Shown: in pieces, positions 7,700 through 16,993 of the stretch | Layout of the letters: every line of letters begins with the position of its first letter | How positions within the stretch are numbered: position 1 is the first letter of the stretch | NCBI GenBank assembly: GCA_020636075.1 | Contig: JACJYO010000008.1 | Coordinates: forward strand, 203,893 to 267,892 | Length of the DNA: 64,000 nucleotides | Source: Lewinellaceae bacterium | GTDB lineage: Bacteria; Bacteroidota; Bacteroidia; Chitinophagales; Saprospiraceae | Direction of reading: 5' to 3' | Translations under genes and position numbers: made by a program | Notes under the pieces: model-generated | Database searches by the model: none | What the model saw: only the letters and a program-made list of their open reading frames with translations | What the model was told of the DNA's origin: nothing

Positions 7700-10309
7700 T
7701 CAGGCAACCTTTCCCTGTTCCAGTGCCAGCAACAAATCCGTCAGGTCGAAATCCTCCAGCTTGTTCAATGTGTCTATAGCCTTTTTCAAAATGGCCAGGG
7801 CTTTTTTGACATTGGTTTTATTGAGGTTTTGCCGGGCCAATCCCTTCAGGTATGCTTCGATCAACAGGTTCAGCGTATCCGACTCCGTCAGTTTCCAACT
7901 GGCTACACTATCGATTTTTTCCTCAAACAGCACGTCAACAAATTGCTCCAGGGCATACTGCAAGGCGGTGAGGTCGGCAATGCGTTCCTGAACCCAATCC
8001 GATTTCACCCAGGTGGCAAGCAGGGTAGCCTGAATGATCTGAAGCAGCGCCGGGAAATCGATGCGCGCACCGGCAGGCGCCGTACGCAGGGCATCGAGTA
8101 CAGACTTGATCACGGCCTGCAAAATTTCCTTGTCTTTTGCCCAGGGGGGCTGTTGCTCAAGCACCAGTTCGAGCAGGAACAGCAGCATTTCGTGCAACTG
8201 CGCACCATTCAGCTCAAGGCGCCAATGCTTACCGGAGGCATCGGGCACGGCTTGGATGAGCTCGGGCAGTGCCGCTTCGAGGGCATCCAGCATTTGGCTG
8301 ACCGGGGTGCCGTCGTTGGGGTTGATGCGTTCGTGGAGGGCCTGGGTGGCCAGGTCGAGCACGAGCGGCAGCAAATCGGGCAATAATTCGGCGCGGTTGT
8401 TTTTCTTCAAAATAACAGCCGTGCGCCGGATCAGGTCTTGCACCACCGGCTTGTCGGACACCAGTTCGGGGTGCTGTTTCAACACATTGAGCAGGGCCGT
8501 TTTCATGCGCCGGGCCAGGTGAACGTCAAAGCGGCCGTCCCGCTCAAAAATGCCGCTTTCCACCAGCACCAGTTTGATGAGGGCCAGGCTTTTGGCATCC
8601 GGGTACTTCGCCGCTGCCATTTCGAGCAGCATTTCCAGAATAAATTCGAGCAGTTCCTCCAGCAATTCAAAGCGCCGCACCGGGGGCAATTCGGCCTTCC
8701 GGAACATGTAGGCAAAAACAATATCGAGTGCATGGTTGAGGATGCTCTTCAGGTCCTCCTGCTGTTGGTCGGTGCCGGCAAACCTGACTTTCCCGAGCAG
8801 GTTTTTGTGCACTGCTGCGGTACGCATGCTCACTTCCAGCAGCATTTCAACGGTGGAGAACGCAATTCGCTGGTCGTCGGGCAGCTGGCGCAAGGCGTCA
8901 AAAACGGCTTCGAGCACGGCGCCCAACAGGGCATCATCGCCCGCTTTGTTCAGTATCCAGGCCGGGTCGTCGGCCACGTCGCTGATCAGGTTTTCGGCCA
9001 GGTTGAGCAGCTGACTGTGGCTGAAGCGGGGTTTCCACCGGCCGTTTGGCGCCGGCTTGGACAGTGTTTTTAACAACTCACGAACCGTGATCAGCAACAG
9101 GTGCTCACCGTTTTCCGTATTGGCATCCCAGAGTTGATCGAGCTGGCCGGCTGTGTTTTCCAGGATGAGCCGCACCAGTTCGGGAATGAGCAGGTCCAGT
9201 TCAATTTTTTCACCCGGATTTTTGGGCAAAACAGCCAGGCTGACACCGGTTACGATATCCTGCACGCCGGCTTTTCGGGAAAGCATTTCGGGGTGCTCGG
9301 CAAAGACCCGGAAACTGGCCTGCATGACCCCATCGAGTGTTTCGGTGGTGAATACTTTTTTGAGATCAATGCGGTCGACCGGGTTGTCGAGGATGGCATC
9401 GAGCAGCACCTTGCCGGTCGACTGGACCAGGGCAACGCCGCCTTTTTCACCGGCCATCCACACCGGCAGGTTGGTCAGAAAGTGGTTGCCGGTGTTGCGC
9501 ACAATGCTGCGGAAAACAAACTGCCCCCACTGGAGCACACCGTCTTCGTCGAACGTCAGGCTATCGTCGGGTTCGTCCTCAATGGTTTTCAGGCGTTTCA
9601 TAATATCGGCAGCCAGGGTTTTGCCTGCATGCCGGATAAGTGCCTGGAATTTCTCGTCGCCGGTGATGTCGTCGCTCAGTTCCTGGAGCACCTCCGAGGC
9701 AGCGATGAAGAGCTGCGGTACCAGTTTTCTCGACAGGTGTTTAAAATCGTCGGGCGACGAAAAGGTAAGGTCGTCCAGCCCGGCCAAAAACGCCGACAGG
9801 GAGCGGCCAAACGGGTTGTCTTTGAAAAACGGTTTTTGCGACTGGGCGAAGTAATCAATGCCCACTTCGATCAGGGCGCCACCCACGAGTTGAAGGGCGG
9901 ATAATTGTGCAGGCTCCCTACCCGGCTGCCACTGGCGGATGCGGAAAATATTGACCCAGAACTCCCGGTTCGTCGCGGCGAGGTTAGGATTTTCCGACCA
10001 ACCGTCGTCATCCGCATGCGACAGGATCTGGTAAAACCGGATGTAGATTTTTTCATCATCCTGACTGCGCCGCACGTCCTTGTCGTGCAGCACCTTCAAT
10101 TCCGGGTAGTCGATCAGGTATCGCCGGCCGCCGGCATTAAAAAATTCGCGGGCGCCGACTACGGATTCTCCCGTGTTGAATTTCGGCAGGGGAAGCACTA
10201 ACTCCCGGGAGCGCAGGTTGTTGGCATAGGCCTGCTGCATGGCGCCGCCCAGTTTGATTGCCGATTGAATGCCGAATAGAATCGCATCGGCGGTTGGATT
10301 GAATGCCAT
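7700..10309 (-). CDS. Large all-helical protein, unknown function
   Basis: 869 residues, no signal peptide (MAFNPTADAILFGIQSAIKL). Almost entirely helical and rich in Leu, Asp and Lys. Tandem units of roughly 100 residues are suggested by recurring patterns such as LLEFILEMLLEMAAAKYPD, LLLFLLELVLEQQPPWAKDK and ALLNVLKQHPELVSDKP. No catalytic motif was found. It is probably cytoplasmic or surface-associated without cleavage. The following lipoprotein gene is in the same direction. A terminator-like hairpin lies between its start and the preceding M4 peptidase gene. Compositionally like its neighbours, so no sign of transfer. Confidence 0.75.
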   Translation of the reverse strand: MAFNPTADAILFGIQSAIKLGGAMQQAYANNLRSRELVLPLPKFNTGESVVGAREFFNAGGRRYLIDYPELKVLHDKDVRRSQDDEKIYIRFYQILSHADDDGWSENPNLAATNREFWVNIFRIRQWQPGREPAQLSALQLVGGALIEVGIDYFAQSQKPFFKDNPFGRSLSAFLAGLDDLTFSSPDDFKHLSRKLVPQLFIAASEVLQELSDDITGDEKFQALIRHAGKTLAADIMKRLKTIEDEPDDSLTFDEDGVLQWGQFVFRSIVRNTGNHFLTNLPVWMAGEKGGVALVQSTGKVLLDAILDNPVDRIDLKKVFTTETLDGVMQASFRVFAEHPEMLSRKAGVQDIVTGVSLAVLPKNPGEKIELDLLIPELVRLILENTAGQLDQLWDANTENGEHLLLITVRELLKTLSKPAPNGRWKPRFSHSQLLNLAENLISDVADDPAWILNKAGDDALLGAVLEAVFDALRQLPDDQRIAFSTVEMLLEVSMRTAAVHKNLLGKVRFAGTDQQQEDLKSILNHALDIVFAYMFRKAELPPVRRFELLEELLEFILEMLLEMAAAKYPDAKSLALIKLVLVESGIFERDGRFDVHLARRMKTALLNVLKQHPELVSDKPVVQDLIRRTAVILKKNNRAELLPDLLPLVLDLATQALHERINPNDGTPVSQMLDALEAALPELIQAVPDASGKHWRLELNGAQLHEMLLFLLELVLEQQPPWAKDKEILQAVIKSVLDALRTAPAGARIDFPALLQIIQATLLATWVKSDWVQERIADLTALQYALEQFVDVLFEEKIDSVASWKLTESDTLNLLIEAYLKGLARQNLNKTNVKKALAILKKAIDTLNKLEDFDLTDLLLALEQGKVA

Positions 10310-10348
10310 AATGGTTTTATTTAGGACAAGAGGAAAGCTGAATCAGCG

Positions 10349-10382
10349 GAAAAAACTGGAGGCCATTTTTGAGATGGCCTCT
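10349..10382 (-). terminator. Rho-independent terminator after M4 peptidase gene
   Basis: On the minus strand the stem GAGGCCATC / AATGGCCTC is followed by CAGTTTTTT. It lies 75 bp after the stop of the peptidase gene that ends at 10457, and upstream of the start at 10309. Confidence 0.65.
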
Positions 10383-10419
10383 GATCAAACGGAGGGAAAC
10401 CTGCAAAAAAACAAGTTTG

Positions 10420-10427
10420 CAAAAATA
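10420..10427 (-). promoter_or_regulatory. Possible -7 box (TATTTTTG)
   Basis: Matches the Bacteroidota -7 consensus TAnnTTTG. It would transcribe toward 10309, but the terminator at 10349-10382 lies between, so if real it would be subject to attenuation. Chance occurrence in AT-rich DNA is possible. Confidence 0.3.
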
Positions 10428-10456
10428 GCGATTAATTTCCCGGATTCAGAAATCCG

Positions 10457-13400
10457 TCAAGGCTGCAAGATCAATCGTCGTACGTATGACTGTTGTTCCA
10501 GTCCGATTTTTACGAAATACTGGCCTGCAGGTAAGTCGCTAATGTCCAGGGGTATTCGATTGGCGCCGGTTTGCACCTTTGTTTGAGCAAGATAGACTGG
10601 TCGGCCAAGCGTATTCACGACCGAAATGACCACTTCCTGTGTTTCTGTTGCCGGAAAATCAATCGTGAACAAGCCGGAGCCGGGGTTGGGCGATACGCTC
10701 CAATCGGGCTCTTCGTTCTGCGGGCCGGCGATGCCGGTTACCGGTGCGCTCACAATGGCGATATTGTCGAGCAGCACCCGGTCGCCGTTGGAGCTGAAGG
10801 TGTCCAGTTCGGGGCTGATGCCGGTGAGCGTTTCAAAGCAGATTTCAACGGTTTTTCCCAGATAGTCGGCCAGGTCAAATTTGCGCTGGCGCCAGTTGTC
10901 GAAGCTCGGGGTCACCGGCTTGTAGGTCGGGCTGATCGCCTCGCCATTCACCAACACACGCAGGGAGCTAAAGTAGGGCAGGTTGTAGCCAAATTTGTTC
11001 AGGTAAAAAAACGAAAACGTCTGCTTGTGCTCGAATTGCAGTTCCGCGGAAGCCATTCCCGACAGGTCGGCGCAGAGGCAGAGTTTGCTGTGAAACTGTG
11101 GGTTTACATTCCAGACATTGTCGTTGTTCGGAATTTCGGCTTCGCCAAAAAGAAAAGCCTTGCCAATGTCGCCGCCGGTGAAGCGGTAACCGTAGGCGCC
11201 GGTTCGGGCGGCATCGGCCGAAATTTCACCCCGGGAGAATCCCGGCGTTTGCACTTGAAAAACCGAATCGAGCGACAGCTGATCCGCTTCGAAGGTCAGC
11301 ACGTTGTTGCGCACCATGGGCACCGGATTGGTAAGGTGCTGGTGGAACAGGCTGTCGTTTTGGTTGCGCTCGTCCGGACCGTAATTTACCCAAACATCAA
11401 TGTCGTAGTCGCCGTTGGCAAACAAGTCGGCAGGGTTGGTAAAGCTGTATTTGAACGCCTCCCCGGTGTTGAGCGTTTTGGGCGTTTGCACCATTTCCAT
11501 CACCGGCGCCCCGCCGTTGACACGGTAGGCCAATTGAATTTCGGTGCCTTCGGGCAAGGGGTTACAGCCCCAGTAGCCAATTTCCACCTCGGGCGATTCA
11601 AAACCCAGCATGCAGCTGGATACGGGGCGGTTGATGGCTTGCATGCGCACGTCCGTATTTTGCTCGGCAACACTTTCCACGGTCCGAAGCAGTTCGTTGT
11701 TGCTCAGGTTCAGGTCTTCACCGAGGCCGACCCAGCAGCGCAGGTGGTAGGTACCGGGCGTGGCAAATTCGGCGGGTGGTACGGAAAAGGTGAAATTGAG
11801 TGTATCGGCAGCGCTCAGGTCGGCAGCCAGGGTAAGGGTATCCCAAACGACCGGGTGGTCTTCAACCTGGTAGGCCATCGGGATTTTAGTGCCTGCGGGC
11901 AAATCGGCGTTGCAGCCACTGTAGCGCAGTTGCATCGATACCGGCTCTGCGCCGGTCAGCCCGCATTCGATGGGTGTGGGTCCGAGTACGGTGATGGCTT
12001 TCAGATCAAAGGGGCTGAGCAGTTTGCCTACACCCACCGCGTACCAGGCGTTTACGGTTTCCCGAAATGGCGTGGAGCAGGGGCTGTAGAGGTCTTCGGC
12101 AGCCTGCATCGAGCCTTCGCGTGCGTCGGCGTATTCCGACAGCCGCACGAGGTAGTATTTCAGGTTGCGAAATGCAATGGCTGTTGCTGTATCGAGTCCC
12201 TGGCCCGCAACGGTATAGTTGGAATTGACGTCGTTTTTGCCGCTTCCGCCAACGGTGAGCAGGTAAAACCAGTGGTTTTGCACGCCGCTGTTGGTGTGCA
12301 CGCCCCCGTTGTCGGCAGTACCTGTAACCCAGTGTTCACCCTTGTAGGTGTCGGGGTTTTCTTCCTTTTTCGGGTCGGCCATATTGCGGAAGGGGCGGGC
12401 GTTGCCCATGGCAAAATCTTCCCCGATCAGCCAGTCGCCGTACTCGGGCGTAGCCCACATTTCAATAGCGGTGCCGAAAATATCGCTGAACGATTCATTC
12501 AATGCGCCACTTTCGTTGCGGTAGCGGAGGTTGGCGGTAAACTGGGTGACACCGTGCGTAAACTCATGCCCAACCACATCAAGCGAGGTTAGTGGCCCGT
12601 AGGAGCTGCCGTTGCCATCGCCGAAGCGCGCCCAATCGCCGGTCCATTGGGCGTTTACCCAATTTTCGTCGTAGTGCACATAGCTGATCAGAGCCATGTT
12701 GTTGCCGTTTATGCCGGGGTGGTTGTGTTTTTGTAAAAAATAATCGAAGGTCATTTCGGCGCCCCAGTGGGCGTCGGTGGCCACTTCATCTTCCTCGGGG
12801 TTGACGTTGTTCCAGTTGTTGTCGTCGTCCAAAAAATCAACCGCGTCGGCATGCTCGGTGCCGCGCTGCATGTTGTAGGTCTCAATACCGTTGCCGCGGG
12901 TGCTTTCCACCAGGCGAAAAAGGTCGGCATCTACCGAGTCGGTAATGATCGGGCGGGTACTGCTGTACCTGGTTTCGGCAGTGCCGGGGGTGTTCTGGTC
13001 GTGCAACAGATCGACCGCTTCCACGATGCTGCCATCAATCGCACTGATGAACAGGATTTTCCGGAAAGCCGGCTGTTCGGCATAAATTTCAACCTGCCAG
13101 GCCAGTTGGAAATCAGCCGCCTGCTGTGTGAAACCGGGAGCTACCAGCACCAGTTCCGGCTTGGGTGCGAAGGTGGCGGCGGGGTCTTTCCGAATGTGGC
13201 GCAGCATCGCTTCGGCTTCCGGCACTTCCCACATGTACTGTTGGGCAGGGAACTGTTTCAGCCCCAGTTGCAGGGCTTTGTTTCCGGGCAGGGTAGGGCG
13301 CACTTCGGTGTCCAGCCCGCGCACCAGTTTGCCATTGAGGGTGCGTACGCGGCCGTCTTTTTCGTGGATGAGCAGCTCGGCACCATCCACCGGCACACTG

Positions 13401-13672
13401 CGGTGGTATTGCTGGTAGCGGTAGTGGGTAAAGCCCAGTTCGTCAGTGTCGGTGCGGTAGCAGCGTAGCTCGTCGTTGGGACCCAGGCCGAGGTCGCGAA
13501 GGTGTAGCTGTACCAGTTCGGTTGCGGTAAGGTTTACATTTTCGGCTACGGTGAGCCAGTCGGGATTGCCGTAGCGGCTGTAAAAGAGCGGTTTCCGGTC
13601 GGGGCTGGATTGTGTAAAGGCGGTGCCGGCGGCCAGGAGCCACAGCATGACGGAGTAGAGCAATAACTTCAT
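10457..13672 (-). CDS. Secreted M4 (thermolysin-like) metallopeptidase with T9SS sorting domain
   Basis: 1071 residues. Signal peptide MKLLLYSVMLWLLAAGTAFT, then an FTP/PepSY-type propeptide to about residue 220. The M4 catalytic domain carries the zinc-binding helix VVGHEFTHGVTQF (HEXXH near residue 368), the third ligand in GALNESFSDIFG, and the C-terminal lobe with NGGVHTNSGVQNHWFYLLTV. Two CARDB-like beta domains and a domain with LSLDSVFQVQ/NVWNVNPQFHSKLCLCADLS follow. The last ~75 residues (SVSPNPGSGLFTIDFPATE to QQSYVRRLILQP) are a T9SS type A sorting signal. Expected to be exported to the cell surface or medium and to degrade proteins. All catalytic residues are present. Confidence 0.94.
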   Translation of the reverse strand: MKLLLYSVMLWLLAAGTAFTQSSPDRKPLFYSRYGNPDWLTVAENVNLTATELVQLHLRDLGLGPNDELRCYRTDTDELGFTHYRYQQYHRSVPVDGAELLIHEKDGRVRTLNGKLVRGLDTEVRPTLPGNKALQLGLKQFPAQQYMWEVPEAEAMLRHIRKDPAATFAPKPELVLVAPGFTQQAADFQLAWQVEIYAEQPAFRKILFISAIDGSIVEAVDLLHDQNTPGTAETRYSSTRPIITDSVDADLFRLVESTRGNGIETYNMQRGTEHADAVDFLDDDNNWNNVNPEEDEVATDAHWGAEMTFDYFLQKHNHPGINGNNMALISYVHYDENWVNAQWTGDWARFGDGNGSSYGPLTSLDVVGHEFTHGVTQFTANLRYRNESGALNESFSDIFGTAIEMWATPEYGDWLIGEDFAMGNARPFRNMADPKKEENPDTYKGEHWVTGTADNGGVHTNSGVQNHWFYLLTVGGSGKNDVNSNYTVAGQGLDTATAIAFRNLKYYLVRLSEYADAREGSMQAAEDLYSPCSTPFRETVNAWYAVGVGKLLSPFDLKAITVLGPTPIECGLTGAEPVSMQLRYSGCNADLPAGTKIPMAYQVEDHPVVWDTLTLAADLSAADTLNFTFSVPPAEFATPGTYHLRCWVGLGEDLNLSNNELLRTVESVAEQNTDVRMQAINRPVSSCMLGFESPEVEIGYWGCNPLPEGTEIQLAYRVNGGAPVMEMVQTPKTLNTGEAFKYSFTNPADLFANGDYDIDVWVNYGPDERNQNDSLFHQHLTNPVPMVRNNVLTFEADQLSLDSVFQVQTPGFSRGEISADAARTGAYGYRFTGGDIGKAFLFGEAEIPNNDNVWNVNPQFHSKLCLCADLSGMASAELQFEHKQTFSFFYLNKFGYNLPYFSSLRVLVNGEAISPTYKPVTPSFDNWRQRKFDLADYLGKTVEICFETLTGISPELDTFSSNGDRVLLDNIAIVSAPVTGIAGPQNEEPDWSVSPNPGSGLFTIDFPATETQEVVISVVNTLGRPVYLAQTKVQTGANRIPLDISDLPAGQYFVKIGLEQQSYVRRLILQP

Positions 13673-13864
13673 TTCAAAAAGACTGTGTTGAATATTCAGC
13701 CCATCCCTACAGATGGGAACTATGGCAAATTAAATCGCTTTAAGGAGCGGATTTTTTGTGGAAACAGCCGGTTGTGGTTGTCGGGAGGGTCGGCAAAAGT
13801 ACCGCCTTGAATGCCGAGCCCGGGAATTTTTTTTGCCGGATGGCTAATTCTGACATGAGGGGGA

Positions 13865-14116
13865 GGGCTTTGCCCCTATAGCCATCAACTTAAAGTGCAC
13901 AGGTCTGAAATGCAATTGATTACATGATTGCAGATTACATGAATACATGATTGAAGAAGTAATTCACCATACCGGCCATGTTGAAATGCAGGTTGCTTTA
14001 TGGAAAATGTTGAGCACACTATGGGTACTTCATCAATCATGTATTCATGTAATCAATTAATCGTCAATCTGTTACTACACAATATTCCTTAAGTTGATGG
14101 CTATGGGGCTTTGCCC
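13865..14116. repeat. MITE-like inverted-repeat element, best-preserved copy
   Basis: 252 bp. Left end GGGCTTTGCCCCTATAGCCA continues TCAACTTAA; the right end is its inverse (TTAAGTTGATGGCTATGGGG then CTTTGCCC) apart from one extra base. The interior has nested inverted motifs, ATTACATGAATACATGATTG and CAATCATGTATTCATGTAAT. The rest of the gene-free stretch 13673-14268 holds a GC-rich hairpin at 14149-14188. No frame inside, so any movement would need a transposase from elsewhere. Confidence 0.75.
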
Positions 14117-14148
14117 AGCGGAGATAAAAAGCCGTGGGCCATAAACAA

Positions 14149-14188
14149 GTACTGCCGCACCCGTCCTATACGCGGGCGCCGGCAGTAC
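14149..14188. other. GC-rich hairpin downstream of the secreted-protein gene pair
   Basis: GTACTGCCG pairs with CGGCAGTAC, with a partly paired GC-rich interior. It follows the stop at 14269 on the minus strand, but without a T-run in that direction. Could act in 3' end formation or be the arm of a repeat. Confidence 0.4.
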
Positions 14189-14268
14189 AAATTGTTCTCA
14201 TTTGGATAAAAAGGTCAATGAATTTGCCGTCTTAAAGTCTGAAGAGAAGACTTAGGACTGCACGTGCA

Positions 14269-15417
14269 CTATTTGCGAACACAGATTACCTGTGATTTCC
14301 CTCCATTATTTGCAACGGTTATGTTACCACTAGTGTTGAATCCATAAGTAATGGTCGAAACGCCGGTACTGAAGTCCGAATAAGTAGAACTTGTCGAATA
14401 ATTTACAGGGCCAACAAAGGTTCCATCTCCTGTGGCAGCCGAGTGTTTGAGAAAAATTTGTTCCATTTCTGCGGCCGCGGGCAGGTACCAATCGTCAAAG
14501 CCATAAGCCTCCAGGTCATAGCAGAGCTTTGCTGCATAATCGCCGTCGCCATATAAACCAACAATAGCTGCGGTGTTGCCCTCACCATCGAAATCACTGG
14601 CAATTGCCTGTGAAACGCTTGAAGAGGCAATCGCCTCCAGCCCGGTAAGGTTAGTATAGGTCATAGCCGGATTAAATCCGATGGAGGTATTGTTAACCAC
14701 CGGGTGGGCATAAATGATTTCTCCATTGGACAGCTCGAGTTCCAACAATCCTTCTGTACTTATTCCTGACCAATATGGCCTGCCGGTGTTCGTCAGCGTG
14801 AGCATTTGGCCGCCTTTACCTTTGGGTACCCGCTGCCAGGCCGTACCGTCGTGATAGGCTAAATCTCCCGTCTGGGCGTCTGCCGGCAGTTCGATCTCAT
14901 TTTCCGGGTCTGCATCGGCATCGTTTACCGTGATCATGCCGCCGCCATTGCTCAGGGTAACCTCCGAGCCGGTTTGCGTGAGCGTCTGAATTTCATTGGT
15001 CGGGTCGCCGTCATCATCGCTGCCACCGCCGTTGGCGGCGTAGAGGGCATAGGGTACGCTGAGCAGCTCGGAAGAGCCCATGACCTGCAGACTGTTGCCG
15101 CCTGTCGGGTCCAGCAGCGTCCGGATACTGGTAGGCATGCTCCAGTCGACAGCATCAAAACTTCCACCAACCAGGGTGCCGCGGCCGATTTCCAGGCTGA
15201 CCAGGCCGAACTGGTTGGTTGTGACCACAAAGTCTTCGCTGTAAACGAAGGTGTTGTTTTGCGAAAGGTCTATACCAATCCTGATGGACTGATTGGCCAG
15301 CACCTGGCCGGCGGCGTCGCGCACCACGGTTTGGTATTTAAACGCTTTTGGCGCCTGGGCCTGGGCGGTGAAAACAAAGAGCAAGAGCGATAGTATGGTA
15401 AAAATTGTGTTTTTCAT
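14269..15417 (-). CDS. Secreted protein with DUF1566-like C-terminal domain
   Basis: 382 residues with a signal peptide (MKNTIFTILSLLLFVFTAQA). Residues ~20-130 (AFKYQTVVRDAAGQVLANQS, then SLEIGRGTL and SVPYALYAANGG) are the common Bacteroidota tail-fibre-like N-terminal module. A low-complexity Asp/Gly linker follows. The C-terminal part, KLCYDLEAYGFDDWYLPAAA then EMEQIFLKH, is a DUF1566/Lcl-type domain with the usual 'WYLPs..E' motif. Probably on the surface; ligand unknown. It starts 2 bp after the stop of the gene at 15420-15908, so they form an operon. Confidence 0.82.
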   Translation of the reverse strand: MKNTIFTILSLLLFVFTAQAQAPKAFKYQTVVRDAAGQVLANQSIRIGIDLSQNNTFVYSEDFVVTTNQFGLVSLEIGRGTLVGGSFDAVDWSMPTSIRTLLDPTGGNSLQVMGSSELLSVPYALYAANGGGSDDDGDPTNEIQTLTQTGSEVTLSNGGGMITVNDADADPENEIELPADAQTGDLAYHDGTAWQRVPKGKGGQMLTLTNTGRPYWSGISTEGLLELELSNGEIIYAHPVVNNTSIGFNPAMTYTNLTGLEAIASSSVSQAIASDFDGEGNTAAIVGLYGDGDYAAKLCYDLEAYGFDDWYLPAAAEMEQIFLKHSAATGDGTFVGPVNYSTSSTYSDFSTGVSTITYGFNTSGNITVANNGGKSQVICVRK

Positions 15418-15419
15418 GT

Positions 15420-15908
15420 TCAGTTTGATTTAATGATTTTAAATGTTTGCACGGCATTCTGGTCTTTGGCCCGCAGCCGCAGGTAGTAGGTGCCGGCGGG
15501 GAAGCCCGACAGGTCGAGGCTGTGTTGCGCTTGCTGCGGCAGGGTTTGGCGGAGCGTCACGACACGGCCGGCGGCGTCGGACAGGCTCAGGCTCGTCAGC
15601 TCGACCGTTTCCGGAGCTTCGATGCTGACCATACCGGCCGTAGGATTGGGAAATACGCTAACCCGGAAGGCGTCGGCGGGGTTGTTTACCGCGACGACCA
15701 TCAGCTGGGTTTGGTGAAAACCCTGCGTAAGCACGGCGCCAGAAGCGGCATAGGTTTCAATGACCGCCTCGCCCAGGGTCCAACTCATTTGAGCCGTGCC
15801 GTTCGCGTAGTGTTCGCCGGCGCTGGCGACTACTTCGGGGCTGAGCGATTGGGCTGTACTCCAACTGTACCAGAGTAAGCCCAGAAAAAAGAGCAGTTGT
15901 TTTTTCAT
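15420..15908 (-). CDS. Short secreted protein with T9SS C-terminal sorting domain
   Basis: 162 residues from ATG 15908, where a signal peptide starts (MKKQLLFFLGLLWYSWSTAQ). The middle (GEHYANGTAQMSWTLGEAVI, then LTQGFHQTQL) is a frequent lead-in of Bacteroidota sorting-domain proteins. The C-terminal ~75 residues (VSVFPNPTAGMVSIEAPETV to FPAGTYYLRLRAKDQN) are a T9SS type A signal. It has almost no cargo of its own. First gene of a two-gene operon with 14269-15417. Confidence 0.82.
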   Translation of the reverse strand: MKKQLLFFLGLLWYSWSTAQSLSPEVVASAGEHYANGTAQMSWTLGEAVIETYAASGAVLTQGFHQTQLMVVAVNNPADAFRVSVFPNPTAGMVSIEAPETVELTSLSLSDAAGRVVTLRQTLPQQAQHSLDLSGFPAGTYYLRLRAKDQNAVQTFKIIKSN

Positions 15909-16250
15909 AGGTGAATGGTATTTTATAATTAAAAGATAAACTGGCAGGTGTTTTGGGGAGGCTGCGGTACATGTGTTTGCATCCATGGACAAAGATGGAC
16001 CATGACAAGGAGCTGAATCCGTCAAATGGGTAGCTGAATCCGTCAAAATGATGGGGGGGCTGGTTTCTGGCTTTTCAGTGGCCTTTTTCCGGAACAATTG
16101 CCTTGTGCCGACCGCCAACCGCGTATATGCCCATGCTCTGAATACGGAAGGTCTGGTTCCCGGATTTCGTCCGCACATGAAGGCCTGCCGATTTTTTTAT
16201 GTGGCCATAATTTGCCTGGTTCCCTGCTAAAACGCGCTATTCTTCTCACT

Positions 16251-16412
16251 AATCAATTCCGCCAAAATACTCACCGCAATTTCTGCCGGCGTCTGGCTGT
16301 TGATCGACAGCCCGATGGGCGCATGCACGCGTTGCAGATGCTCGCGGGAATACCCTTCGGCTTCCAGCTCGGCAAACAGGGTTTTTACTTTTTCGGCACT
16401 GCCCATCATGCC
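16251..16412 (-). pseudogene. Detached 3' fragment of an xdhC-like gene
   Basis: About 160 bp that match the 3' end of the intact xdhC-like gene (17031-17190) with only a handful of mismatches. It encodes the same C-terminal residues, from MMGSAEKVKTLFAELEAEGY to AEIAVSILAELI. Homology stops abruptly at 16412, just before GCTGGCCaAAAGTGTTCGG, which resembles the left arm of the cassette repeat near the right end of the window. It lacks the N-terminal domain and nearly all of the Rossmann domain, so it is not functional. Confidence 0.85.
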
Positions 16413-16414
16413 TT

Positions 16415-16433
16415 GCTGGCCAAAAGTGTTCGG
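16415..16433. repeat. Left-arm-like end of the cassette repeat
   Basis: GCTGGCCAAAAGTGTTCGG resembles the left arm GCTGGCCCAAAGTGTTCAAA found many times at 47-49 and 59-64 kb. Here it marks the break point of the xdhC fragment. A right-arm-like end lies at 16936-16956. Confidence 0.5.
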
Positions 16434-16550
16434 AAATTAAAATAATCATAATGCGCTCGTGAGGATTTTGCACAGTTTGGGCTAGCGGGGGGGTAGCAGG
16501 GATATGCGATATTTGGCAATCCCTTTGGAAACACGATACACCGCTATACC

Positions 16551-16898
16551 ATGGAATCACAAAGAATTTGTTTGGCCTGCGATCTCAAGGATGATCCGGT
16601 TGCGATTGCGCGTTACAAAAAATACCATGCGCCCGGCGCGCTTTGGCCGGAAGTCGGCAAGAGTATCCGCGATGCCGGTATCGTAGCGATGGAGATTTAC
16701 CTAACGGGCAACCGCTTGTTTATGATTATGGAAGTTGATGCCTCCTTCAACGCTGACCTTAAGGCGAAGGCCGATGCTGCAAACCCGAAAGTACAGGATT
16801 GGGAAGCGCTGATGTGGCAATTCCAGCAAGCCTTGCCTTGGGCTAAGCCGGGAGAGAAGTGGGTTCTTATGGAAAAGATATTTCTATTGGAACGTTGA
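16551..16898 (+). CDS. L-rhamnose mutarotase family protein
   Basis: 115 residues, typical family length (~104-115). The start ATG at 16551 gives MESQRICLACDLKDDPVAIA. Family features: the His in YKKYHAPGALWPEV, the IVAMEIYLTGNRLFMIMEV core, and the C-terminal WKLMEKIF-like end seen as WVLMEKIFLLER. The family interconverts alpha and beta anomers of L-rhamnose or a related sugar. No rhamnose catabolic genes are adjacent. It sits alone on the + strand between a broken and an intact copy of xdhC, and the segment is bounded by arm-like sequences, which suggests it arrived by insertion. Confidence 0.87.
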   Translation: MESQRICLACDLKDDPVAIARYKKYHAPGALWPEVGKSIRDAGIVAMEIYLTGNRLFMIMEVDASFNADLKAKADAANPKVQDWEALMWQFQQALPWAKPGEKWVLMEKIFLLER

Positions 16899-16935
16899 AC
16901 GTGTAAAAGCCGCACTTTTGAAAAATGCTGATAGC

Positions 16936-16956
16936 TTTCGACTACGTTGGGCCAGC
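16936..16956. repeat. Right-arm-like end of the cassette repeat
   Basis: TTTCGACTACGTTGGGCCAG (16936-16955) resembles the right arm TTTTCGAACACTTTGGGCCA found at 47-49 and 59-64 kb. With 16415-16433 it brackets the mutarotase gene in inverted orientation. Confidence 0.45.
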
Positions 16957-16993
16957 ACAGGTTCTTCTGACCACGTTGGGTTGCCGAGCCTGG

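Noticed and set aside
10571..12592. 673-residue + strand frame opposite the M4 peptidase
   Set aside because: The minus strand encodes an intact HEXXH peptidase here; the + frame has no recognisable feature.
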